Of a stretch of DNA of 55,397 bases, positions 17,009 to 25,351 are shown piece by piece (position 1 is the stretch's first letter; every line of letters begins with the position of its first letter). Position numbers and translations under genes: made by a program. The notes beneath the pieces are model-generated. The model did not search any database. It was not told the DNA's origin and worked only from the letters and a program-made list of their open reading frames with translations. The stretch covers positions 1-55,397 of the forward strand of contig JBATUR010000056.1 of NCBI GenBank assembly GCA_049671305.1. The letters run 5' to 3'. Source of the stretch: CADCTM01 sp049671305 (GTDB lineage Bacteria > Cyanobacteriota > Cyanobacteriia > Cyanobacteriales > Coleofasciculaceae).

Positions 17009-17102
17009 TTTCAAGAAATCTGCTCCTTCGGGGTGTGGGTTCGAGTCCCACCAAGCGTAGTAAGCGCTTGTGGCGGAATGGTAGACGCGGCAGACTTTCA
17101 AT
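17009..17102 (+). tRNA. Permuted class II (Leu-type) tRNA: 3' half precedes 5' half
   Basis: 3' half: anticodon-stem strand TCTGC (17019-17023), short variable arm CC-TTCG-GG, T arm GTGGG-TTCGAGT-CCCAC (17035-17051), acceptor CAAGCGT (17052-17058) and discriminator A (17059). Four nt (GTAA) follow. Then the 5' half: acceptor GCGCTTG (17064-17070), TG, D stem GCG/CGC with GAATGGTAGA, and anticodon strand GCAGA (17090-17094). The acceptor strands pair over 7 bp (one G-U) and the anticodon strands over 5 bp, so both halves come from one tRNA. Body and A73 are leucine-like. Both halves abut TTTCAA (17009-17014 and 17096-17101), so the mature anticodon is ambiguous: CAA on an elongated stem, or another reading. 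CCA is not encoded. It could be functional or a rearrangement relic. Confidence 0.6.
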
Positions 17103-17105
17103 AGC

Positions 17106-17144
17106 AAGAGGGCTGATTCACTTCACTCAGACCTCTTAATTTTC
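17106..17144 (+). terminator. Hairpin after the permuted tRNA
   Basis: AAGAGG (17106-17111) pairs with CCTCTT (17132-17137) and, inside, CTGA with TCAG; AATTTTCT follows. It looks like a modest Rho-independent stop for a transcript covering the tRNA halves. Confidence 0.45.
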
Positions 17145-17252
17145 TAGAATCTATGATCGCTCGCACCCCCTCCCCAACTTCCCTTATTAACCATCGCAAC
17201 CAATGTTCTAGACTGAGATAGCAATAAATCCAGTCAACAAAAGGAACAAACG

Positions 17253-19058
17253 ATGCGATTATCTAAAATGCTATTCGTCACCCTGCGGGAAGATCCAGCA
17301 GAAGCTGAAATTCCCAGCCACAAACTACTAGTACGTGCAGGTTACATCCGTCGCATTGGTAGCGGCATCTACGCCTACCTCCCCCTGATGTGGCGCGTAC
17401 TCCAAAAAGTCTCCCAAATTGTCCGCGAAGAAATGGATGCCACAGGAGCCCAAGAATGCCTCTTACCGCAACTGCAACCTGCTGATTTGTGGCGCGAGTC
17501 GGGACGTTGGGATACCTACACCAAAGCTGAAGGCATTATGTTTGCCCTCGTTGACCGACAAGAGCGAGAATTAGGATTAGGACCAACTCATGAAGAGGTA
17601 ATCACAACCATTGCCAAAGATATGATACGTTCTTATCGGCAACTACCTCTACATTTATATCAAATTCAAACCAAATTCCGTGATGAAATTCGCCCTAGAT
17701 TTGGCTTAATGCGCGGTCGTGAATTCATCATGAAAGATGGTTATTCTTTCCATACCGATGAAGAAAGTCTCAAGCAAACTTATCAAGATATGTATCAGGC
17801 GTACAATAATATGATGCGCCGTAGTGGACTGAAATTTAGACCCGTAGACGCTGATTCTGGTGCAATTGGTGGTTCAGGTTCTACCGAGTTTATGATTTTG
17901 GCAGAAGCAGGAGAAGATGAAGTTCTCTACACCGAAGATGGTAAGTATTCGGCTAATACAGAAAAGGCGGTATCTTTGCCACCGGATGCCGAATCTTCAA
18001 CTTTTACGACTTATGAAAAACGTGAAACTCCTAATACTCCAACTATTGAAACCTTGTCTAAGTTCCTGAAATGTTCGCCGACAAATGTGGTGAAAAATGT
18101 CTTATATCAGGTAGTTTATGATAACGGAATGACGGTATTAGTACTGGTGAATATCAGAGGTGATCAAGATGTTAATGAAGTCAAGTTATTTAATGAATTA
18201 ACAAAAGTTGCCGAGCAATATAATGCCAAAACCGTTTTAACAGTAACAGTTCCTGATGCCGCCGCACAGCAAAAATGGGCAGCTAAACCGTTACCTTTGG
18301 GTTATATTGCACCAGATCTTGCTGATGATTATATTAGTCCAACTAAAGAAGTTGCACCTAAATTTTTGCGATTTGTTGATCAAACAGTCGTTGAGTTGAA
18401 AAACTTTGTTACAGGTGCAAATGAGTCGGGATATCACGTGGTTGGCGCTAATTGGGGTGAACAATTGCAGTTGCCTAAATTGGCGGTAGACGTGCGGAAA
18501 GCGAAAATAGGCGATCGCGCAATCCACAACCCAAACCAAATCCTGCAAAGCGCTCGTGGCATCGAAGCAGGACATATTTTTCAACTAGGCACTAAGTATT
18601 CTCAGGCAATGGGCGCTACCTATACCAGCGAGTCAGGGGAAGAATTGCCTCTATATATGGGTTGTTATGGTGTCGGCGTGTCGCGGTTGGCACAGGCGGC
18701 GGTGGAGCAATCTTATGATAAAGATGGCATAATCTGGCCCCCTGCGATCGCTCCTTATCATGTAATCATTTGTGTACCAAATGTGGGTGATGCCGCGCAA
18801 ATGGAAGTAGCAGAAAAACTTTATACCGAACTTAATGCGGCAGGGATTGAAACTTTATTTGATGACCGCAATGAACGAGCTGGTGTTAAGTTTAAGGATG
18901 CTGATTTAATTGGTATTCCTTATCGAATTGTCACAGGAAGATCCCTTAAAGATGGCAAAGTTGAAGTTGTTGAACGTGCTACAAAAAAGGCAGAAGAAAT
19001 TGCTATTGAGCAAGTTTTACCAACTTTACAGCAATGGATGGAATCAGCTTTGCAATAA
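17253..19058 (+). CDS. proS: Prolyl-tRNA synthetase (bacterial type)
   Basis: A 601-residue class II synthetase that charges tRNA-Pro in the cytosol. The N-terminus MRLSKMLFVTLREDPAEAEI is the signature of bacterial ProS. Motif 2 is around YQIQTKFRDEIRPRFGLMRGREFIMKDGYSFH. A long inserted editing domain (about residues 220-400) separates the motifs, and motif 3 is in MGCYGVGVSRL. A C-terminal anticodon-binding domain follows. AAAAGGAACA upstream provides the ribosome site. Full length; it lies immediately downstream of the permuted tRNA. Confidence 0.97.
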   Translation: MRLSKMLFVTLREDPAEAEIPSHKLLVRAGYIRRIGSGIYAYLPLMWRVLQKVSQIVREEMDATGAQECLLPQLQPADLWRESGRWDTYTKAEGIMFALVDRQERELGLGPTHEEVITTIAKDMIRSYRQLPLHLYQIQTKFRDEIRPRFGLMRGREFIMKDGYSFHTDEESLKQTYQDMYQAYNNMMRRSGLKFRPVDADSGAIGGSGSTEFMILAEAGEDEVLYTEDGKYSANTEKAVSLPPDAESSTFTTYEKRETPNTPTIETLSKFLKCSPTNVVKNVLYQVVYDNGMTVLVLVNIRGDQDVNEVKLFNELTKVAEQYNAKTVLTVTVPDAAAQQKWAAKPLPLGYIAPDLADDYISPTKEVAPKFLRFVDQTVVELKNFVTGANESGYHVVGANWGEQLQLPKLAVDVRKAKIGDRAIHNPNQILQSARGIEAGHIFQLGTKYSQAMGATYTSESGEELPLYMGCYGVGVSRLAQAAVEQSYDKDGIIWPPAIAPYHVIICVPNVGDAAQMEVAEKLYTELNAAGIETLFDDRNERAGVKFKDADLIGIPYRIVTGRSLKDGKVEVVERATKKAEEIAIEQVLPTLQQWMESALQ

Positions 19059-19093
19059 GGAACGGCTAGAAAAATAGCGCTCAATATGTCATT

Positions 19094-19117
19094 GTAGGGG
19101 CGGCTGTGCGCCCCTAC
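19094..19117. repeat. Palindromic GTAGGGGCG element
   Basis: Perfect arms GTAGGGGCG and CGCCCCTAC around GCTGTG. This hairpin type is widespread between cyanobacterial genes. It lies between proS and the DUF2993 gene. Confidence 0.75.
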
Positions 19118-19151
19118 GGAATAAATCATGCGTCCCTACTAAATAAACCAA

Positions 19152-19934
19152 ATGGAATTCTTCACCATCCTCCTTTCAGGTTTACTCGCCGCCCTCACTC
19201 CAGTAAACTTAATTGCCGACAAAGTTACCGCTGGTGCAATTCGTGCCAGATTTAATAAAGTAGAACAAATCAAAGTCCGCATTGACAACGCCCCAAACTA
19301 CCAATTTATCCAAGGAAAAATTGAACGGTTACGCATTGCCGGACGCGGAATGTGGCTCAGTCCAGATATTAGAATTGATGCTTTAGAATTAGAAACAGAC
19401 CCACTTAATGTTGACTTACAACGTCTTAGATCTGGCGCTCAAGCAAATCCTAGAGCAGCTTTTCGCCAACCATTACAAGCGGGAGTGCGTTTAGTTTTAA
19501 CTGAAGCGGATCTCAATAAAGCACTAGCCTCGCCTAATGTCGCAGCGCGATTAAAAATCATCGCTAGTCGTGCCTTGGGAGGTACACCAGAGCGTTATGA
19601 ATTTATTAACCCTAAGATAGAGTTACTAGCTAATAATCGCCTCCGGTTTAGTATGGAAGTACGAGAAAAAGATGCTCAACCCTTAGCGCTAAATGTCGAG
19701 TCGGGTTTAAGTATTGTTTCAGGGCGTAGTGTCGAGCTTGTTGAGCCAGTTGTGATCGTCAATGGCAAACCGCTTTCACCGTTTGTAGTTGGCTCACTCA
19801 CGCAAGGCATTAGTAACGGGTTCAATCTCCGCACCTTGGAAGAGAGAGGAATTACGGCACGTTTCTTACAATTTAAAGTAGATAAAGGGAAGTTAAATAT
19901 TGCGGCATTTGTGCGAGTTGATCAGGCAAAGTAG
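19152..19934 (+). CDS. DUF2993 (LmeA-like) lipid-binding protein
   Basis: A 260-residue protein. A hydrophobic N-terminus (FFTILLSGLLAALTPVNLIA) could be a signal or anchor segment. The DUF2993 body follows (about 25-255): KVTAGAIRARFNKVEQIKVRI, repeated strands and NGKPLSPFVVGSLTQGISN. Relatives such as mycobacterial LmeA bind phospholipid in the envelope; cyanobacterial members are uncharacterised. A similar tubular-lipid-protein fold is expected. It is followed at 72 nt by the GerMN gene on the same strand, with a palindrome in between. Confidence 0.85.
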   Translation: MEFFTILLSGLLAALTPVNLIADKVTAGAIRARFNKVEQIKVRIDNAPNYQFIQGKIERLRIAGRGMWLSPDIRIDALELETDPLNVDLQRLRSGAQANPRAAFRQPLQAGVRLVLTEADLNKALASPNVAARLKIIASRALGGTPERYEFINPKIELLANNRLRFSMEVREKDAQPLALNVESGLSIVSGRSVELVEPVVIVNGKPLSPFVVGSLTQGISNGFNLRTLEERGITARFLQFKVDKGKLNIAAFVRVDQAK

Positions 19935-19967
19935 AGATACCCGATTTCTTTAAGAAGTCGCGTATCT
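19935..19967. repeat. Palindromic hairpin element, copy 3
   Basis: AGATACCCGATTTCTT faces AAGAAGTCGCGTATCT with two mismatches, the most decayed of the four related copies. It begins just after the DUF2993 stop codon. Confidence 0.75.
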
Positions 19968-20005
19968 GCCAGAAAATTTCCCAATTTTTTAAGAGGACTC
20001 TTGAA

Positions 20006-20614
20006 ATGCAAGACCAACAAAAAAAACGTACTCGTCGAACTCCTATCGGTTTAATTGCTGCTGTTGCTGGGGCAGTTTTAACCGTGGGGGGTGGTGCTGG
20101 TTGGTTAGCGTGGAATCATTTCACCTCTCCCACAGCACAAGCGCCAACAGTAGCGCCGTCAGTGCAACCAAATGTGCCTGCAACTGAGCAAAAAGCTCAA
20201 GTTTTTTGGCTAAATACTGTTAATAATAAAATTGAAGTTGTTCCTAGTACAGTCACAGTTAAGGATACTAACGACAAGGGCAAAATAATTGAAGTAGCAC
20301 TCAATCGTTTGTTGACGGGACCCGTCGAGCAAGGCATGGCGTCGTCAATTCCCAAAGGCACAAAACTTAGAGAAGTGTCATTACAAGCGGACGGAGTTCA
20401 TGTTGATTTATCTGATGAATTTAAGACAGGCGGCGGCAGCGCTTCCATGATCGGTCGTGTGGCGCAAGTTTTATACACAGCTAGTAGTTTAGACCCAACA
20501 ACTAGAGTTTGGCTGAAGATGGAAGGCAAGCCGCTAGAGGTGCTGGGGGGTGAGGGATTATTGTTAGAGCAACCGATGACTCGTGAGAACTTTAAGAAAA
20601 ATTTTGAACTGTAG
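20006..20614 (+). CDS. GerMN-domain envelope protein
   Basis: A 202-residue protein. Basic KKRTRRTP is followed by one membrane span (about 13-37, IGLIAAVAGAVLTVGGGAGW), then a Pro/Ala/Thr linker, then the GerMN domain (about 65-195): VFWLNT..., EVALNRLLTGPVEQGMASSIPKGTKL, VHVDLSDEF, IGRVAQVLYTASSLDP. The domain was named from sporulation proteins; in cyanobacteria it occurs in cell-wall-facing proteins of unknown role. It should be inner-membrane anchored facing the periplasm. It converges with the ArsR-type regulator, 12 nt away. Confidence 0.88.
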   Translation: MQDQQKKRTRRTPIGLIAAVAGAVLTVGGGAGWLAWNHFTSPTAQAPTVAPSVQPNVPATEQKAQVFWLNTVNNKIEVVPSTVTVKDTNDKGKIIEVALNRLLTGPVEQGMASSIPKGTKLREVSLQADGVHVDLSDEFKTGGGSASMIGRVAQVLYTASSLDPTTRVWLKMEGKPLEVLGGEGLLLEQPMTRENFKKNFEL

Positions 20615-20626
20615 GGCAAACTACAC

Positions 20627-20980
20627 TCAATCCTTATTCGCTAAACTGAAGTCGCGGAAATGACGGGCTTGCTCTTCAATTCTGGTGGCTAGGCGATCGC
20701 ATACCAAATTACATAGCTCAAAAATCAACTCATCTTCGACCTTATAATACGCCGAGGTGCCTTCCGAGCGACGGCTGAGTATACCCGCTTGCAGCATGAC
20801 TTTCAAGTGCTTAGAGACATTTGCCTGACTCGTTGCCGTCGCCTCGACCAACTCTTGTACACACTTTTCACCTTCCCGCAGCAAATTTAAAATTCGCAAG
20901 CGCATCGGTTCACTTAAGATGCTGAAATACTCAGAAACTTGTTGTACTACCTCTTTTGGCACAGTGTTTGCAGTTGGCAT
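20627..20980 (-). CDS. ArsR/SmtB-family transcriptional regulator
   Basis: A 117-residue winged-helix regulator: FSILSEPMRLRILNLLREGEKCVQEL, recognition helix SQANVSKHLKVMLQAGILSRR, wing EGTSAYYKV. It has three cysteines (C40, C90, C94). The alpha-3 Cys lies at a classic metal- or thiol-sensing position and the C90/C94 pair sits in the last helix, so a metal, redox or sulfide sensor is plausible, but the classical ELCVCDL box is not present. No effector gene is adjacent: accB lies upstream, 78 nt away on the same strand. The target is unknown. Confidence 0.88.
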   Translation of the reverse strand: MPTANTVPKEVVQQVSEYFSILSEPMRLRILNLLREGEKCVQELVEATATSQANVSKHLKVMLQAGILSRRSEGTSAYYKVEDELIFELCNLVCDRLATRIEEQARHFRDFSLANKD

Positions 20981-21058
20981 CGGCAGACCTGAGATAAGTG
21001 ATCCCCAAATTTTAGCAGCTCTGATTACTCTTTAGTCAATTGATGGCAATAGAGTAAT

Positions 21059-21580
21059 CTAAGAGGATGGGTTGACTCGCATTAAAGGCTGACCATATTC
21101 GACAGGTTCACCATTCTCAACTAAGATTTCCATGACCTGTCCAAACACCTCAGCCTCAATTTCATTCATCAGCTTCATCGCTTCGATGATACAAACAGTT
21201 TGACCAGTCCGAATGCGATCGCCTACCTCCACAAAAGGCGCTTCCTCTGGTCCTGACGCCCTGTAAAACGTCCCCACCATCGGCGACTTAACTTCCTCCC
21301 ATTTGGGGTCTACAGCAGGCATTGTGGCTGGTGGCGGCACTGCCACAGACTCCTTAATAACCATTTCGGGAGTTGGCGGCGCAGAAATGGGGACTGTATT
21401 GGGAGTTGGCAAACCAGAAGGCGCAAGTGCTGTTTGACTAACCATTTGATGATCAGGCATAGTCGGAATGCCTTTTCGTACCGTCAGTTCAAAGTCAGTA
21501 CTTTTTAAAGTCAATTCAGCGATGTCAGTTTGAGCGATCGCTGCTAGCAGTTCGCGGAGTTGATTAAAATCTAATGACAT
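21059..21580 (-). CDS. accB: Acetyl-CoA carboxylase biotin carboxyl carrier protein
   Basis: A 173-residue AccB. An N-terminal dimerising region (1-35) is followed by a Pro/Ala-rich linker and a biotinyl domain (about 96-172). The biotin-attachment motif IIEAMKLMNE puts the modified lysine at K136, and the cyanobacterial-type thumb ASGPEEAPFVEVGDRI is present. It carries CO2 from biotin carboxylase to the carboxyltransferase in the first step of fatty-acid synthesis. It lies 134 nt downstream of efp on the same strand. Confidence 0.97.
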   Translation of the reverse strand: MSLDFNQLRELLAAIAQTDIAELTLKSTDFELTVRKGIPTMPDHQMVSQTALAPSGLPTPNTVPISAPPTPEMVIKESVAVPPPATMPAVDPKWEEVKSPMVGTFYRASGPEEAPFVEVGDRIRTGQTVCIIEAMKLMNEIEAEVFGQVMEILVENGEPVEYGQPLMRVNPSS

Positions 21581-21714
21581 TCTATAAAAATTTAGGAACT
21601 AGGACGCGAGAATAAACAACTTGGGCGATTCTTATCTCCGTGTCTGCCTGAGTTGAGAACGCACCAAATCACACTCTACCCCACGCCCAACACACCATCA
21701 TTGGCTCAAAACAC

Positions 21715-22272
21715 TTATTCACGACCCTGATAAGAATCATTACGAGTGTCAACCTTAATACGTTCTCCAATGGTAATAAATAGCGGTACCATCACCTGGG
21801 CACCGGTCGAAACGGTCGCAGGTTTCGTGCCACCTGTCGCCGTATCACCTTTGACACCAGGATCAGTCTCGGTTACTTCCAGCACCACCGTATTTGGTAA
21901 ATCCACTTCCAGCACCTGGTCACCCCAAGTAACTACATCAACCTCCATCCCCTCACTAATGTACTTAACGCGATCGCCAATTTGTTCAGCACTCAGAGTA
22001 TTTTCCTCGTAGGTTTCCATATCCATAAACACAAACTGGTCACCTTCTTTGTAGGTATGTTGCATCTTGCGCTTTTCTAAGTTGGCTTGGGGCATACTTT
22101 CCCCAGCCCGAAAAGTTTTCTCAACAACACTGCCACTCTGGACATTTTTCAATTTGGTACGCACAAAAGCCGAACCCTTGCCAGGTTTAACGTGGAGAAA
22201 CTCCACAACCCGCCACACAGAACCATCTAATACAATCGTGACACCGGTGCGAAAATCGTTACTAGAAATCAT
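21715..22272 (-). CDS. efp: Translation elongation factor P
   Basis: A 185-residue EF-P, normal length. The three beta-barrel domains are visible: KOW-like N-terminus with the tip loop HVKPGKGSAF (K32 is the residue modified in many bacteria), the middle OB domain YEENTLSAEQIGDRVKYI, and the C-terminal OB with TNTGERIKV-like ITIGERIKVDTRNDSY. EF-P relieves ribosomes stalled on polyproline runs. It is the first gene of an efp-accB pair. Confidence 0.97.
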   Translation of the reverse strand: MISSNDFRTGVTIVLDGSVWRVVEFLHVKPGKGSAFVRTKLKNVQSGSVVEKTFRAGESMPQANLEKRKMQHTYKEGDQFVFMDMETYEENTLSAEQIGDRVKYISEGMEVDVVTWGDQVLEVDLPNTVVLEVTETDPGVKGDTATGGTKPATVSTGAQVMVPLFITIGERIKVDTRNDSYQGRE

Positions 22273-22663
22273 GAACCTGTTTCAAAGGGCACAACAAGAT
22301 GCTCGATAGACTTGCTATCGGCAATTTATTTTACCGCTATACAGCAACATCACCCCAGATCGTAAAAAAGCACAACACAACTCAATACAGCGATAAGTTG
22401 CTTCCTATCGCAAAAATTCCCCAAATCAAGCCATTTGTTCTTTCACTAAAATATAGCCACTGCCAAATCGGCAGACAACTGATCTTTGGTCACGTTAGGG
22501 ACGGACACCTGTATGGCAAGATGAAAAATACAGCGATCCGGCTCATAAATTAGCCCTGCCTCAGCTTAAAATGCCTGTGGGATTGCCCAGACAAATGCTT
22601 GCTCATAAACATTACCCCTTTTTTCTACCCGTCAAGACAGCTTGAGAGTGAAATATTTAATTT
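22273..22663. other. Divergent promoter region, efp / cyclophilin
   Basis: A 391-nt region between two outward-facing genes. An 84-codon open frame on the plus strand starts close to the efp promoter and has no recognisable product, so it is not called. No clear operator or RNA is visible. Confidence 0.35.
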
Positions 22664-23782
22664 ATGCGACCCTCAAAAATCTATCAACGCCTAATTAAGA
22701 CCAGCTTCCTCGGACTACTCCTGGTTACGCTTTCCGTCGGTCTTAGTGGTGGTTGGTTTGGTGGCAGTACAGAAACTGCCCGTCCCAACCGATTACCTGT
22801 AGGCAATGCGATCACCGACGGCAAAGCCTTGTTACGCTATGCCCTACCCATCGAAAATCAGCCTATACGAGATATTCAAGCCAGTATTGAAGACATTGCT
22901 AACCAACTGCGGGGTAAACGCTGGAGTCCAATTAGTCGGGATGTGACCAAAGCTGGTGTAATTTTAAGCGATCGCACCGACCAACTGCTTGCCGATATCC
23001 CCGACGACCAAAAACCCCAGGCAGAAGCCTTAATTAGCAAAATGAATCAAGGCATTGCCTCAATTCGAGAAGCTGTTGACGCCAAGGATAAAGAAAAAAC
23101 CTGGATCGCCCGTGGTCAATTCCTCGATGATGTAAGTACTCTCGAAGAAATGATGGTCAAAGATTTTCCCTTCAAGGTTCCTGAAGAATACAGCCAACTT
23201 GCTCAACTCCAAGGTCGCGCCACGATTGAAATGACTACCAAAAAAGGTAACCTAAAAGTCGTTGTCGATGGCTACAGCGCCCCCGTTACCGCCGGCAACT
23301 TTGTTGATTTAGTGCAACGCGGTTTCTATGATGGTTTAGAATTCACTCGTTCGGAAGATTCTTACGTCTTACAAATCGGTGACCCACCAGGACCCGAAGA
23401 AGGCTTTATTGATCCAAAAACCGGAAAATACCGCGCCGTCCCCCTAGAAGTGCTTGTTAGAGGCGACTCAGAGCCAATTTATGGCATTACCTTAGAAGAA
23501 GCTGGACGTTATGGAGATGACCCGGTGCTGCCCTTCGCCTCCTACGGTACTGTGGCAATGGCACGTCCTGGTGAAAACCCTGATGGTGGTTCATCTCAAT
23601 TCTTCTTCTTCCTATTTGAACCAGAATTAACCCCCGCTGGTCGTAACCTCCTTGATGGGCGTTATGCTGTCTTTGGTTATTTGGTTGAAGGTAAAGAGGT
23701 TTTAGAAAAGCTGAAAGCTGGCGACGTAATTGAATCAGCAAAAGTGATTCAAGGTGCAGAAAATTTGGTTGCTGCTACTTAG
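22664..23782 (+). CDS. Lumenal cyclophilin-type peptidyl-prolyl isomerase (TLP40/CYP38-like)
   Basis: A 372-residue protein. A signal peptide (about 1-35: basic start, then SFLGLLLVTLSVGLSGGW) precedes a helical PsbQ-like domain (about 55-180, SIEDIANQLRGKRWSPI...). The C-terminal cyclophilin domain (about 190-370) contains VTAGNFVDLVQRGFYDGLEF, DGGSSQFFFFL and LDGRYAVFGYLVEG. This two-part layout matches plant TLP40/CYP38 and its cyanobacterial homologues, which help assemble photosystem II on the lumen side. The catalytic Arg of active cyclophilins is not clearly in place (FTRSEDSYVLQIG), so its isomerase activity may be weak. Confidence 0.92.
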   Translation: MRPSKIYQRLIKTSFLGLLLVTLSVGLSGGWFGGSTETARPNRLPVGNAITDGKALLRYALPIENQPIRDIQASIEDIANQLRGKRWSPISRDVTKAGVILSDRTDQLLADIPDDQKPQAEALISKMNQGIASIREAVDAKDKEKTWIARGQFLDDVSTLEEMMVKDFPFKVPEEYSQLAQLQGRATIEMTTKKGNLKVVVDGYSAPVTAGNFVDLVQRGFYDGLEFTRSEDSYVLQIGDPPGPEEGFIDPKTGKYRAVPLEVLVRGDSEPIYGITLEEAGRYGDDPVLPFASYGTVAMARPGENPDGGSSQFFFFLFEPELTPAGRNLLDGRYAVFGYLVEGKEVLEKLKAGDVIESAKVIQGAENLVAAT

Positions 23783-23813
23783 TCAGCAACTATTGGGCAG
23801 CCAAATTCAGATG

Positions 23814-23836
23814 GGGGGTGGCATTGCCCACCCTAC
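23814..23836. repeat. Palindromic GGGTGG-CATT-GCCCACCC element
   Basis: The sequence around 23814-23836 is a near-palindrome of the common cyanobacterial TGGGCATTGCCCA type, 40 nt after the cyclophilin stop codon. Confidence 0.6.
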
Positions 23837-23985
23837 CTCTACCTCAGTTTGTCTTAATCTGGTTGTAGGCTTCACAGACGCCAAAAGTCTCGGCATAAAA
23901 TAGAAAGTATTAAACGGAAACTTTTTTGTAATGGGTTGCAGGCAACAGGCAATCTAAAATTCCCATTAGCAATTCCCCACTATCC

Positions 23986-24321
23986 ATGCCAATTATTGAC
24001 GTTTTACTAGTAATTACATTAGGAGTCCTTGCACTAGTTTTACTACGTGGACGGAGCCAAAATCCTCAGCAACAGCTAGAAAATGCCTTCAAACGCCAGC
24101 AATTAGATGATGCTTTTTATCAATTACTGGAAGAGCAAAAAAGTTGTATTTCCCTAATTCAACTAACAGCAACAGCTAGAGTAGATGTACAACAGGCGCG
24201 GCAGTATTTGGATCTGCAAGTGCAGATGTTTGGCGCTGTGCCAGAAGTTGATGCTGACGGCGATACCTTTTATCGTTTCCCCAAGTTGCATCGGCGTCCT
24301 TCGGCGGATAAGTCAAGATGA
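23986..24321 (+). CDS. Conserved small membrane protein upstream of thiL, unknown function
   Basis: A 111-residue protein. One membrane span (about 2-21, IIDVLLVITLGVLALVLLRG) is followed by a helical region and a possible winged-helix-like fold (QLDDAFYQLLEEQKSCISLI, then ARVDVQQARQYLDLQVQ). The end DADGDTFYRFP looks like a wing strand. Not a family I can name. Its stop overlaps the thiL start as ATGA, so it is translationally coupled to thiamine metabolism, but no catalytic role is visible. Confidence 0.78.
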   Translation: MPIIDVLLVITLGVLALVLLRGRSQNPQQQLENAFKRQQLDDAFYQLLEEQKSCISLIQLTATARVDVQQARQYLDLQVQMFGAVPEVDADGDTFYRFPKLHRRPSADKSR

Positions 24322-25286
24322 CATTAGTGCGAGATCTTGGTGAACAAGGACTTTTGGCACAATTACAGCCTTTTTGTCCGGTGGATATTGTCGGTGATGA
24401 TGCTGCGGTGCTGCCTTTTCCGGCGGGTAAAAATTTGGTGGTAACGACTGATGTTTTGGTAGATAAAGTACATTTTAGCGATCGCACAACCTCCCCTCAA
24501 GATGCTGGTTGGCGTGCTGTTGCTGCTAATTTATCTGATTTAGCGGCAATGGGTGCTTCTCCTTTGGGAATTACTGTCGGTTTAGCTGTTACTGGTGATC
24601 TTGATGTCAGTTGGGTTTTGCAACTTTATCAAGGCATTAGTGATTGTTTGAAACAATATCATACGCCTTTAGTTGGTGGTGATGTTTGCCGTTCCGAAGT
24701 TATTAGTATTGCTATTACCGCATTTGGTCAAGTTTCACCAAATCGCATCATCAAACGGGCAGCGGCAAAAGTGGGAGATGCGATCGTGGTGACAGGTATT
24801 CATGGCGCCTCACGTGCTGGCTTAGAATTATTACTTAACCCAGAATTTGGACAAAATTTGAGTGAAGATGAAAGAAAACTCTTAATTCAAGCCCATCAAC
24901 GACCCAAACCCCGCTTAGATGTCTTACCCATTCTCTGGAATATTTTAGAACCATCAACTCAAATTGCTGGCATGGATAGCAGCGATGGTTTAGCCGATGC
25001 CGTTTTGCAAATTTGTCGTGCTAGTCATGTCGGGGCAATTTTAGAAAGAACCTTGATACCAGTGCCAACTTCTACACAATGGGACTGGGTATTATATGGT
25101 GGTGAAGACTTTGAATTAGTGCTGTGCTTGCCTCCAGAAGCCGCTGAAGCCTTGGTAACACAAATAGGGAAGTCATCAGCCATTATTGGTGAAATCACGT
25201 CTGGAAACGCCGTCTGGCTCAAAGATAGCACGGGAGCTTATGCCGATCAAGTGCTGAGTTTGAGCAAAGGATTTCAGCATTTTTAA
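24318..25286 (+). CDS. thiL: Thiamine-monophosphate kinase
   Basis: A 322-residue ThiL that phosphorylates thiamine monophosphate to the active cofactor thiamine diphosphate. Characteristic strings: VGDDAAVLPF (metal/ATP loop), TTDVLVDKVHF, AAVAANLSDLAAMGA, GGDVCRSE, GMDSSDGLADA and the late VLYGGEDFELVLCLP. Full length. The start overlaps the upstream 111-residue gene by 4 nt. A strong hairpin follows. Confidence 0.96.
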   Translation: MTLVRDLGEQGLLAQLQPFCPVDIVGDDAAVLPFPAGKNLVVTTDVLVDKVHFSDRTTSPQDAGWRAVAANLSDLAAMGASPLGITVGLAVTGDLDVSWVLQLYQGISDCLKQYHTPLVGGDVCRSEVISIAITAFGQVSPNRIIKRAAAKVGDAIVVTGIHGASRAGLELLLNPEFGQNLSEDERKLLIQAHQRPKPRLDVLPILWNILEPSTQIAGMDSSDGLADAVLQICRASHVGAILERTLIPVPTSTQWDWVLYGGEDFELVLCLPPEAAEALVTQIGKSSAIIGEITSGNAVWLKDSTGAYADQVLSLSKGFQHF

Positions 25287-25318
25287 AAAAACTAAGCCTG
25301 AGAATTAATTCCCAGGCT
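25285..25318 (-). terminator. Terminator hairpin between convergent thiL and gap2
   Basis: AGCCTG (25295-25300) and CAGGCT (25313-25318) enclose GAATTAATTC, itself self-complementary. On the minus strand the hairpin is followed by TTAGTTTTTTT, a good Rho-independent stop for gap2. It may also slow thiL transcription from the other side. Confidence 0.8.
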
Positions 25319-25351
25319 GATCACTTAATTTTCCGTTGTCAAAGATTTAAA

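Noticed and set aside
17009..17102. Simple tandem pair of decayed tRNA genes
   Set aside because: The halves pair perfectly with each other and both break at the same loop, so two independent losses are less likely than one permutation; still listed as an alternative.
16786..17145. Group I intron split around the tRNA halves
   Set aside because: The conserved P, Q, R and S strings of cyanobacterial tRNA-Leu introns were not found by eye, and the 3' exon would lack one loop base. It stays open as a processing hypothesis but is not annotated.
22299..22553. 84-codon plus-strand frame between efp and the cyclophilin gene
   Set aside because: Starts within the efp promoter region, has no known motif and reads like random sequence.
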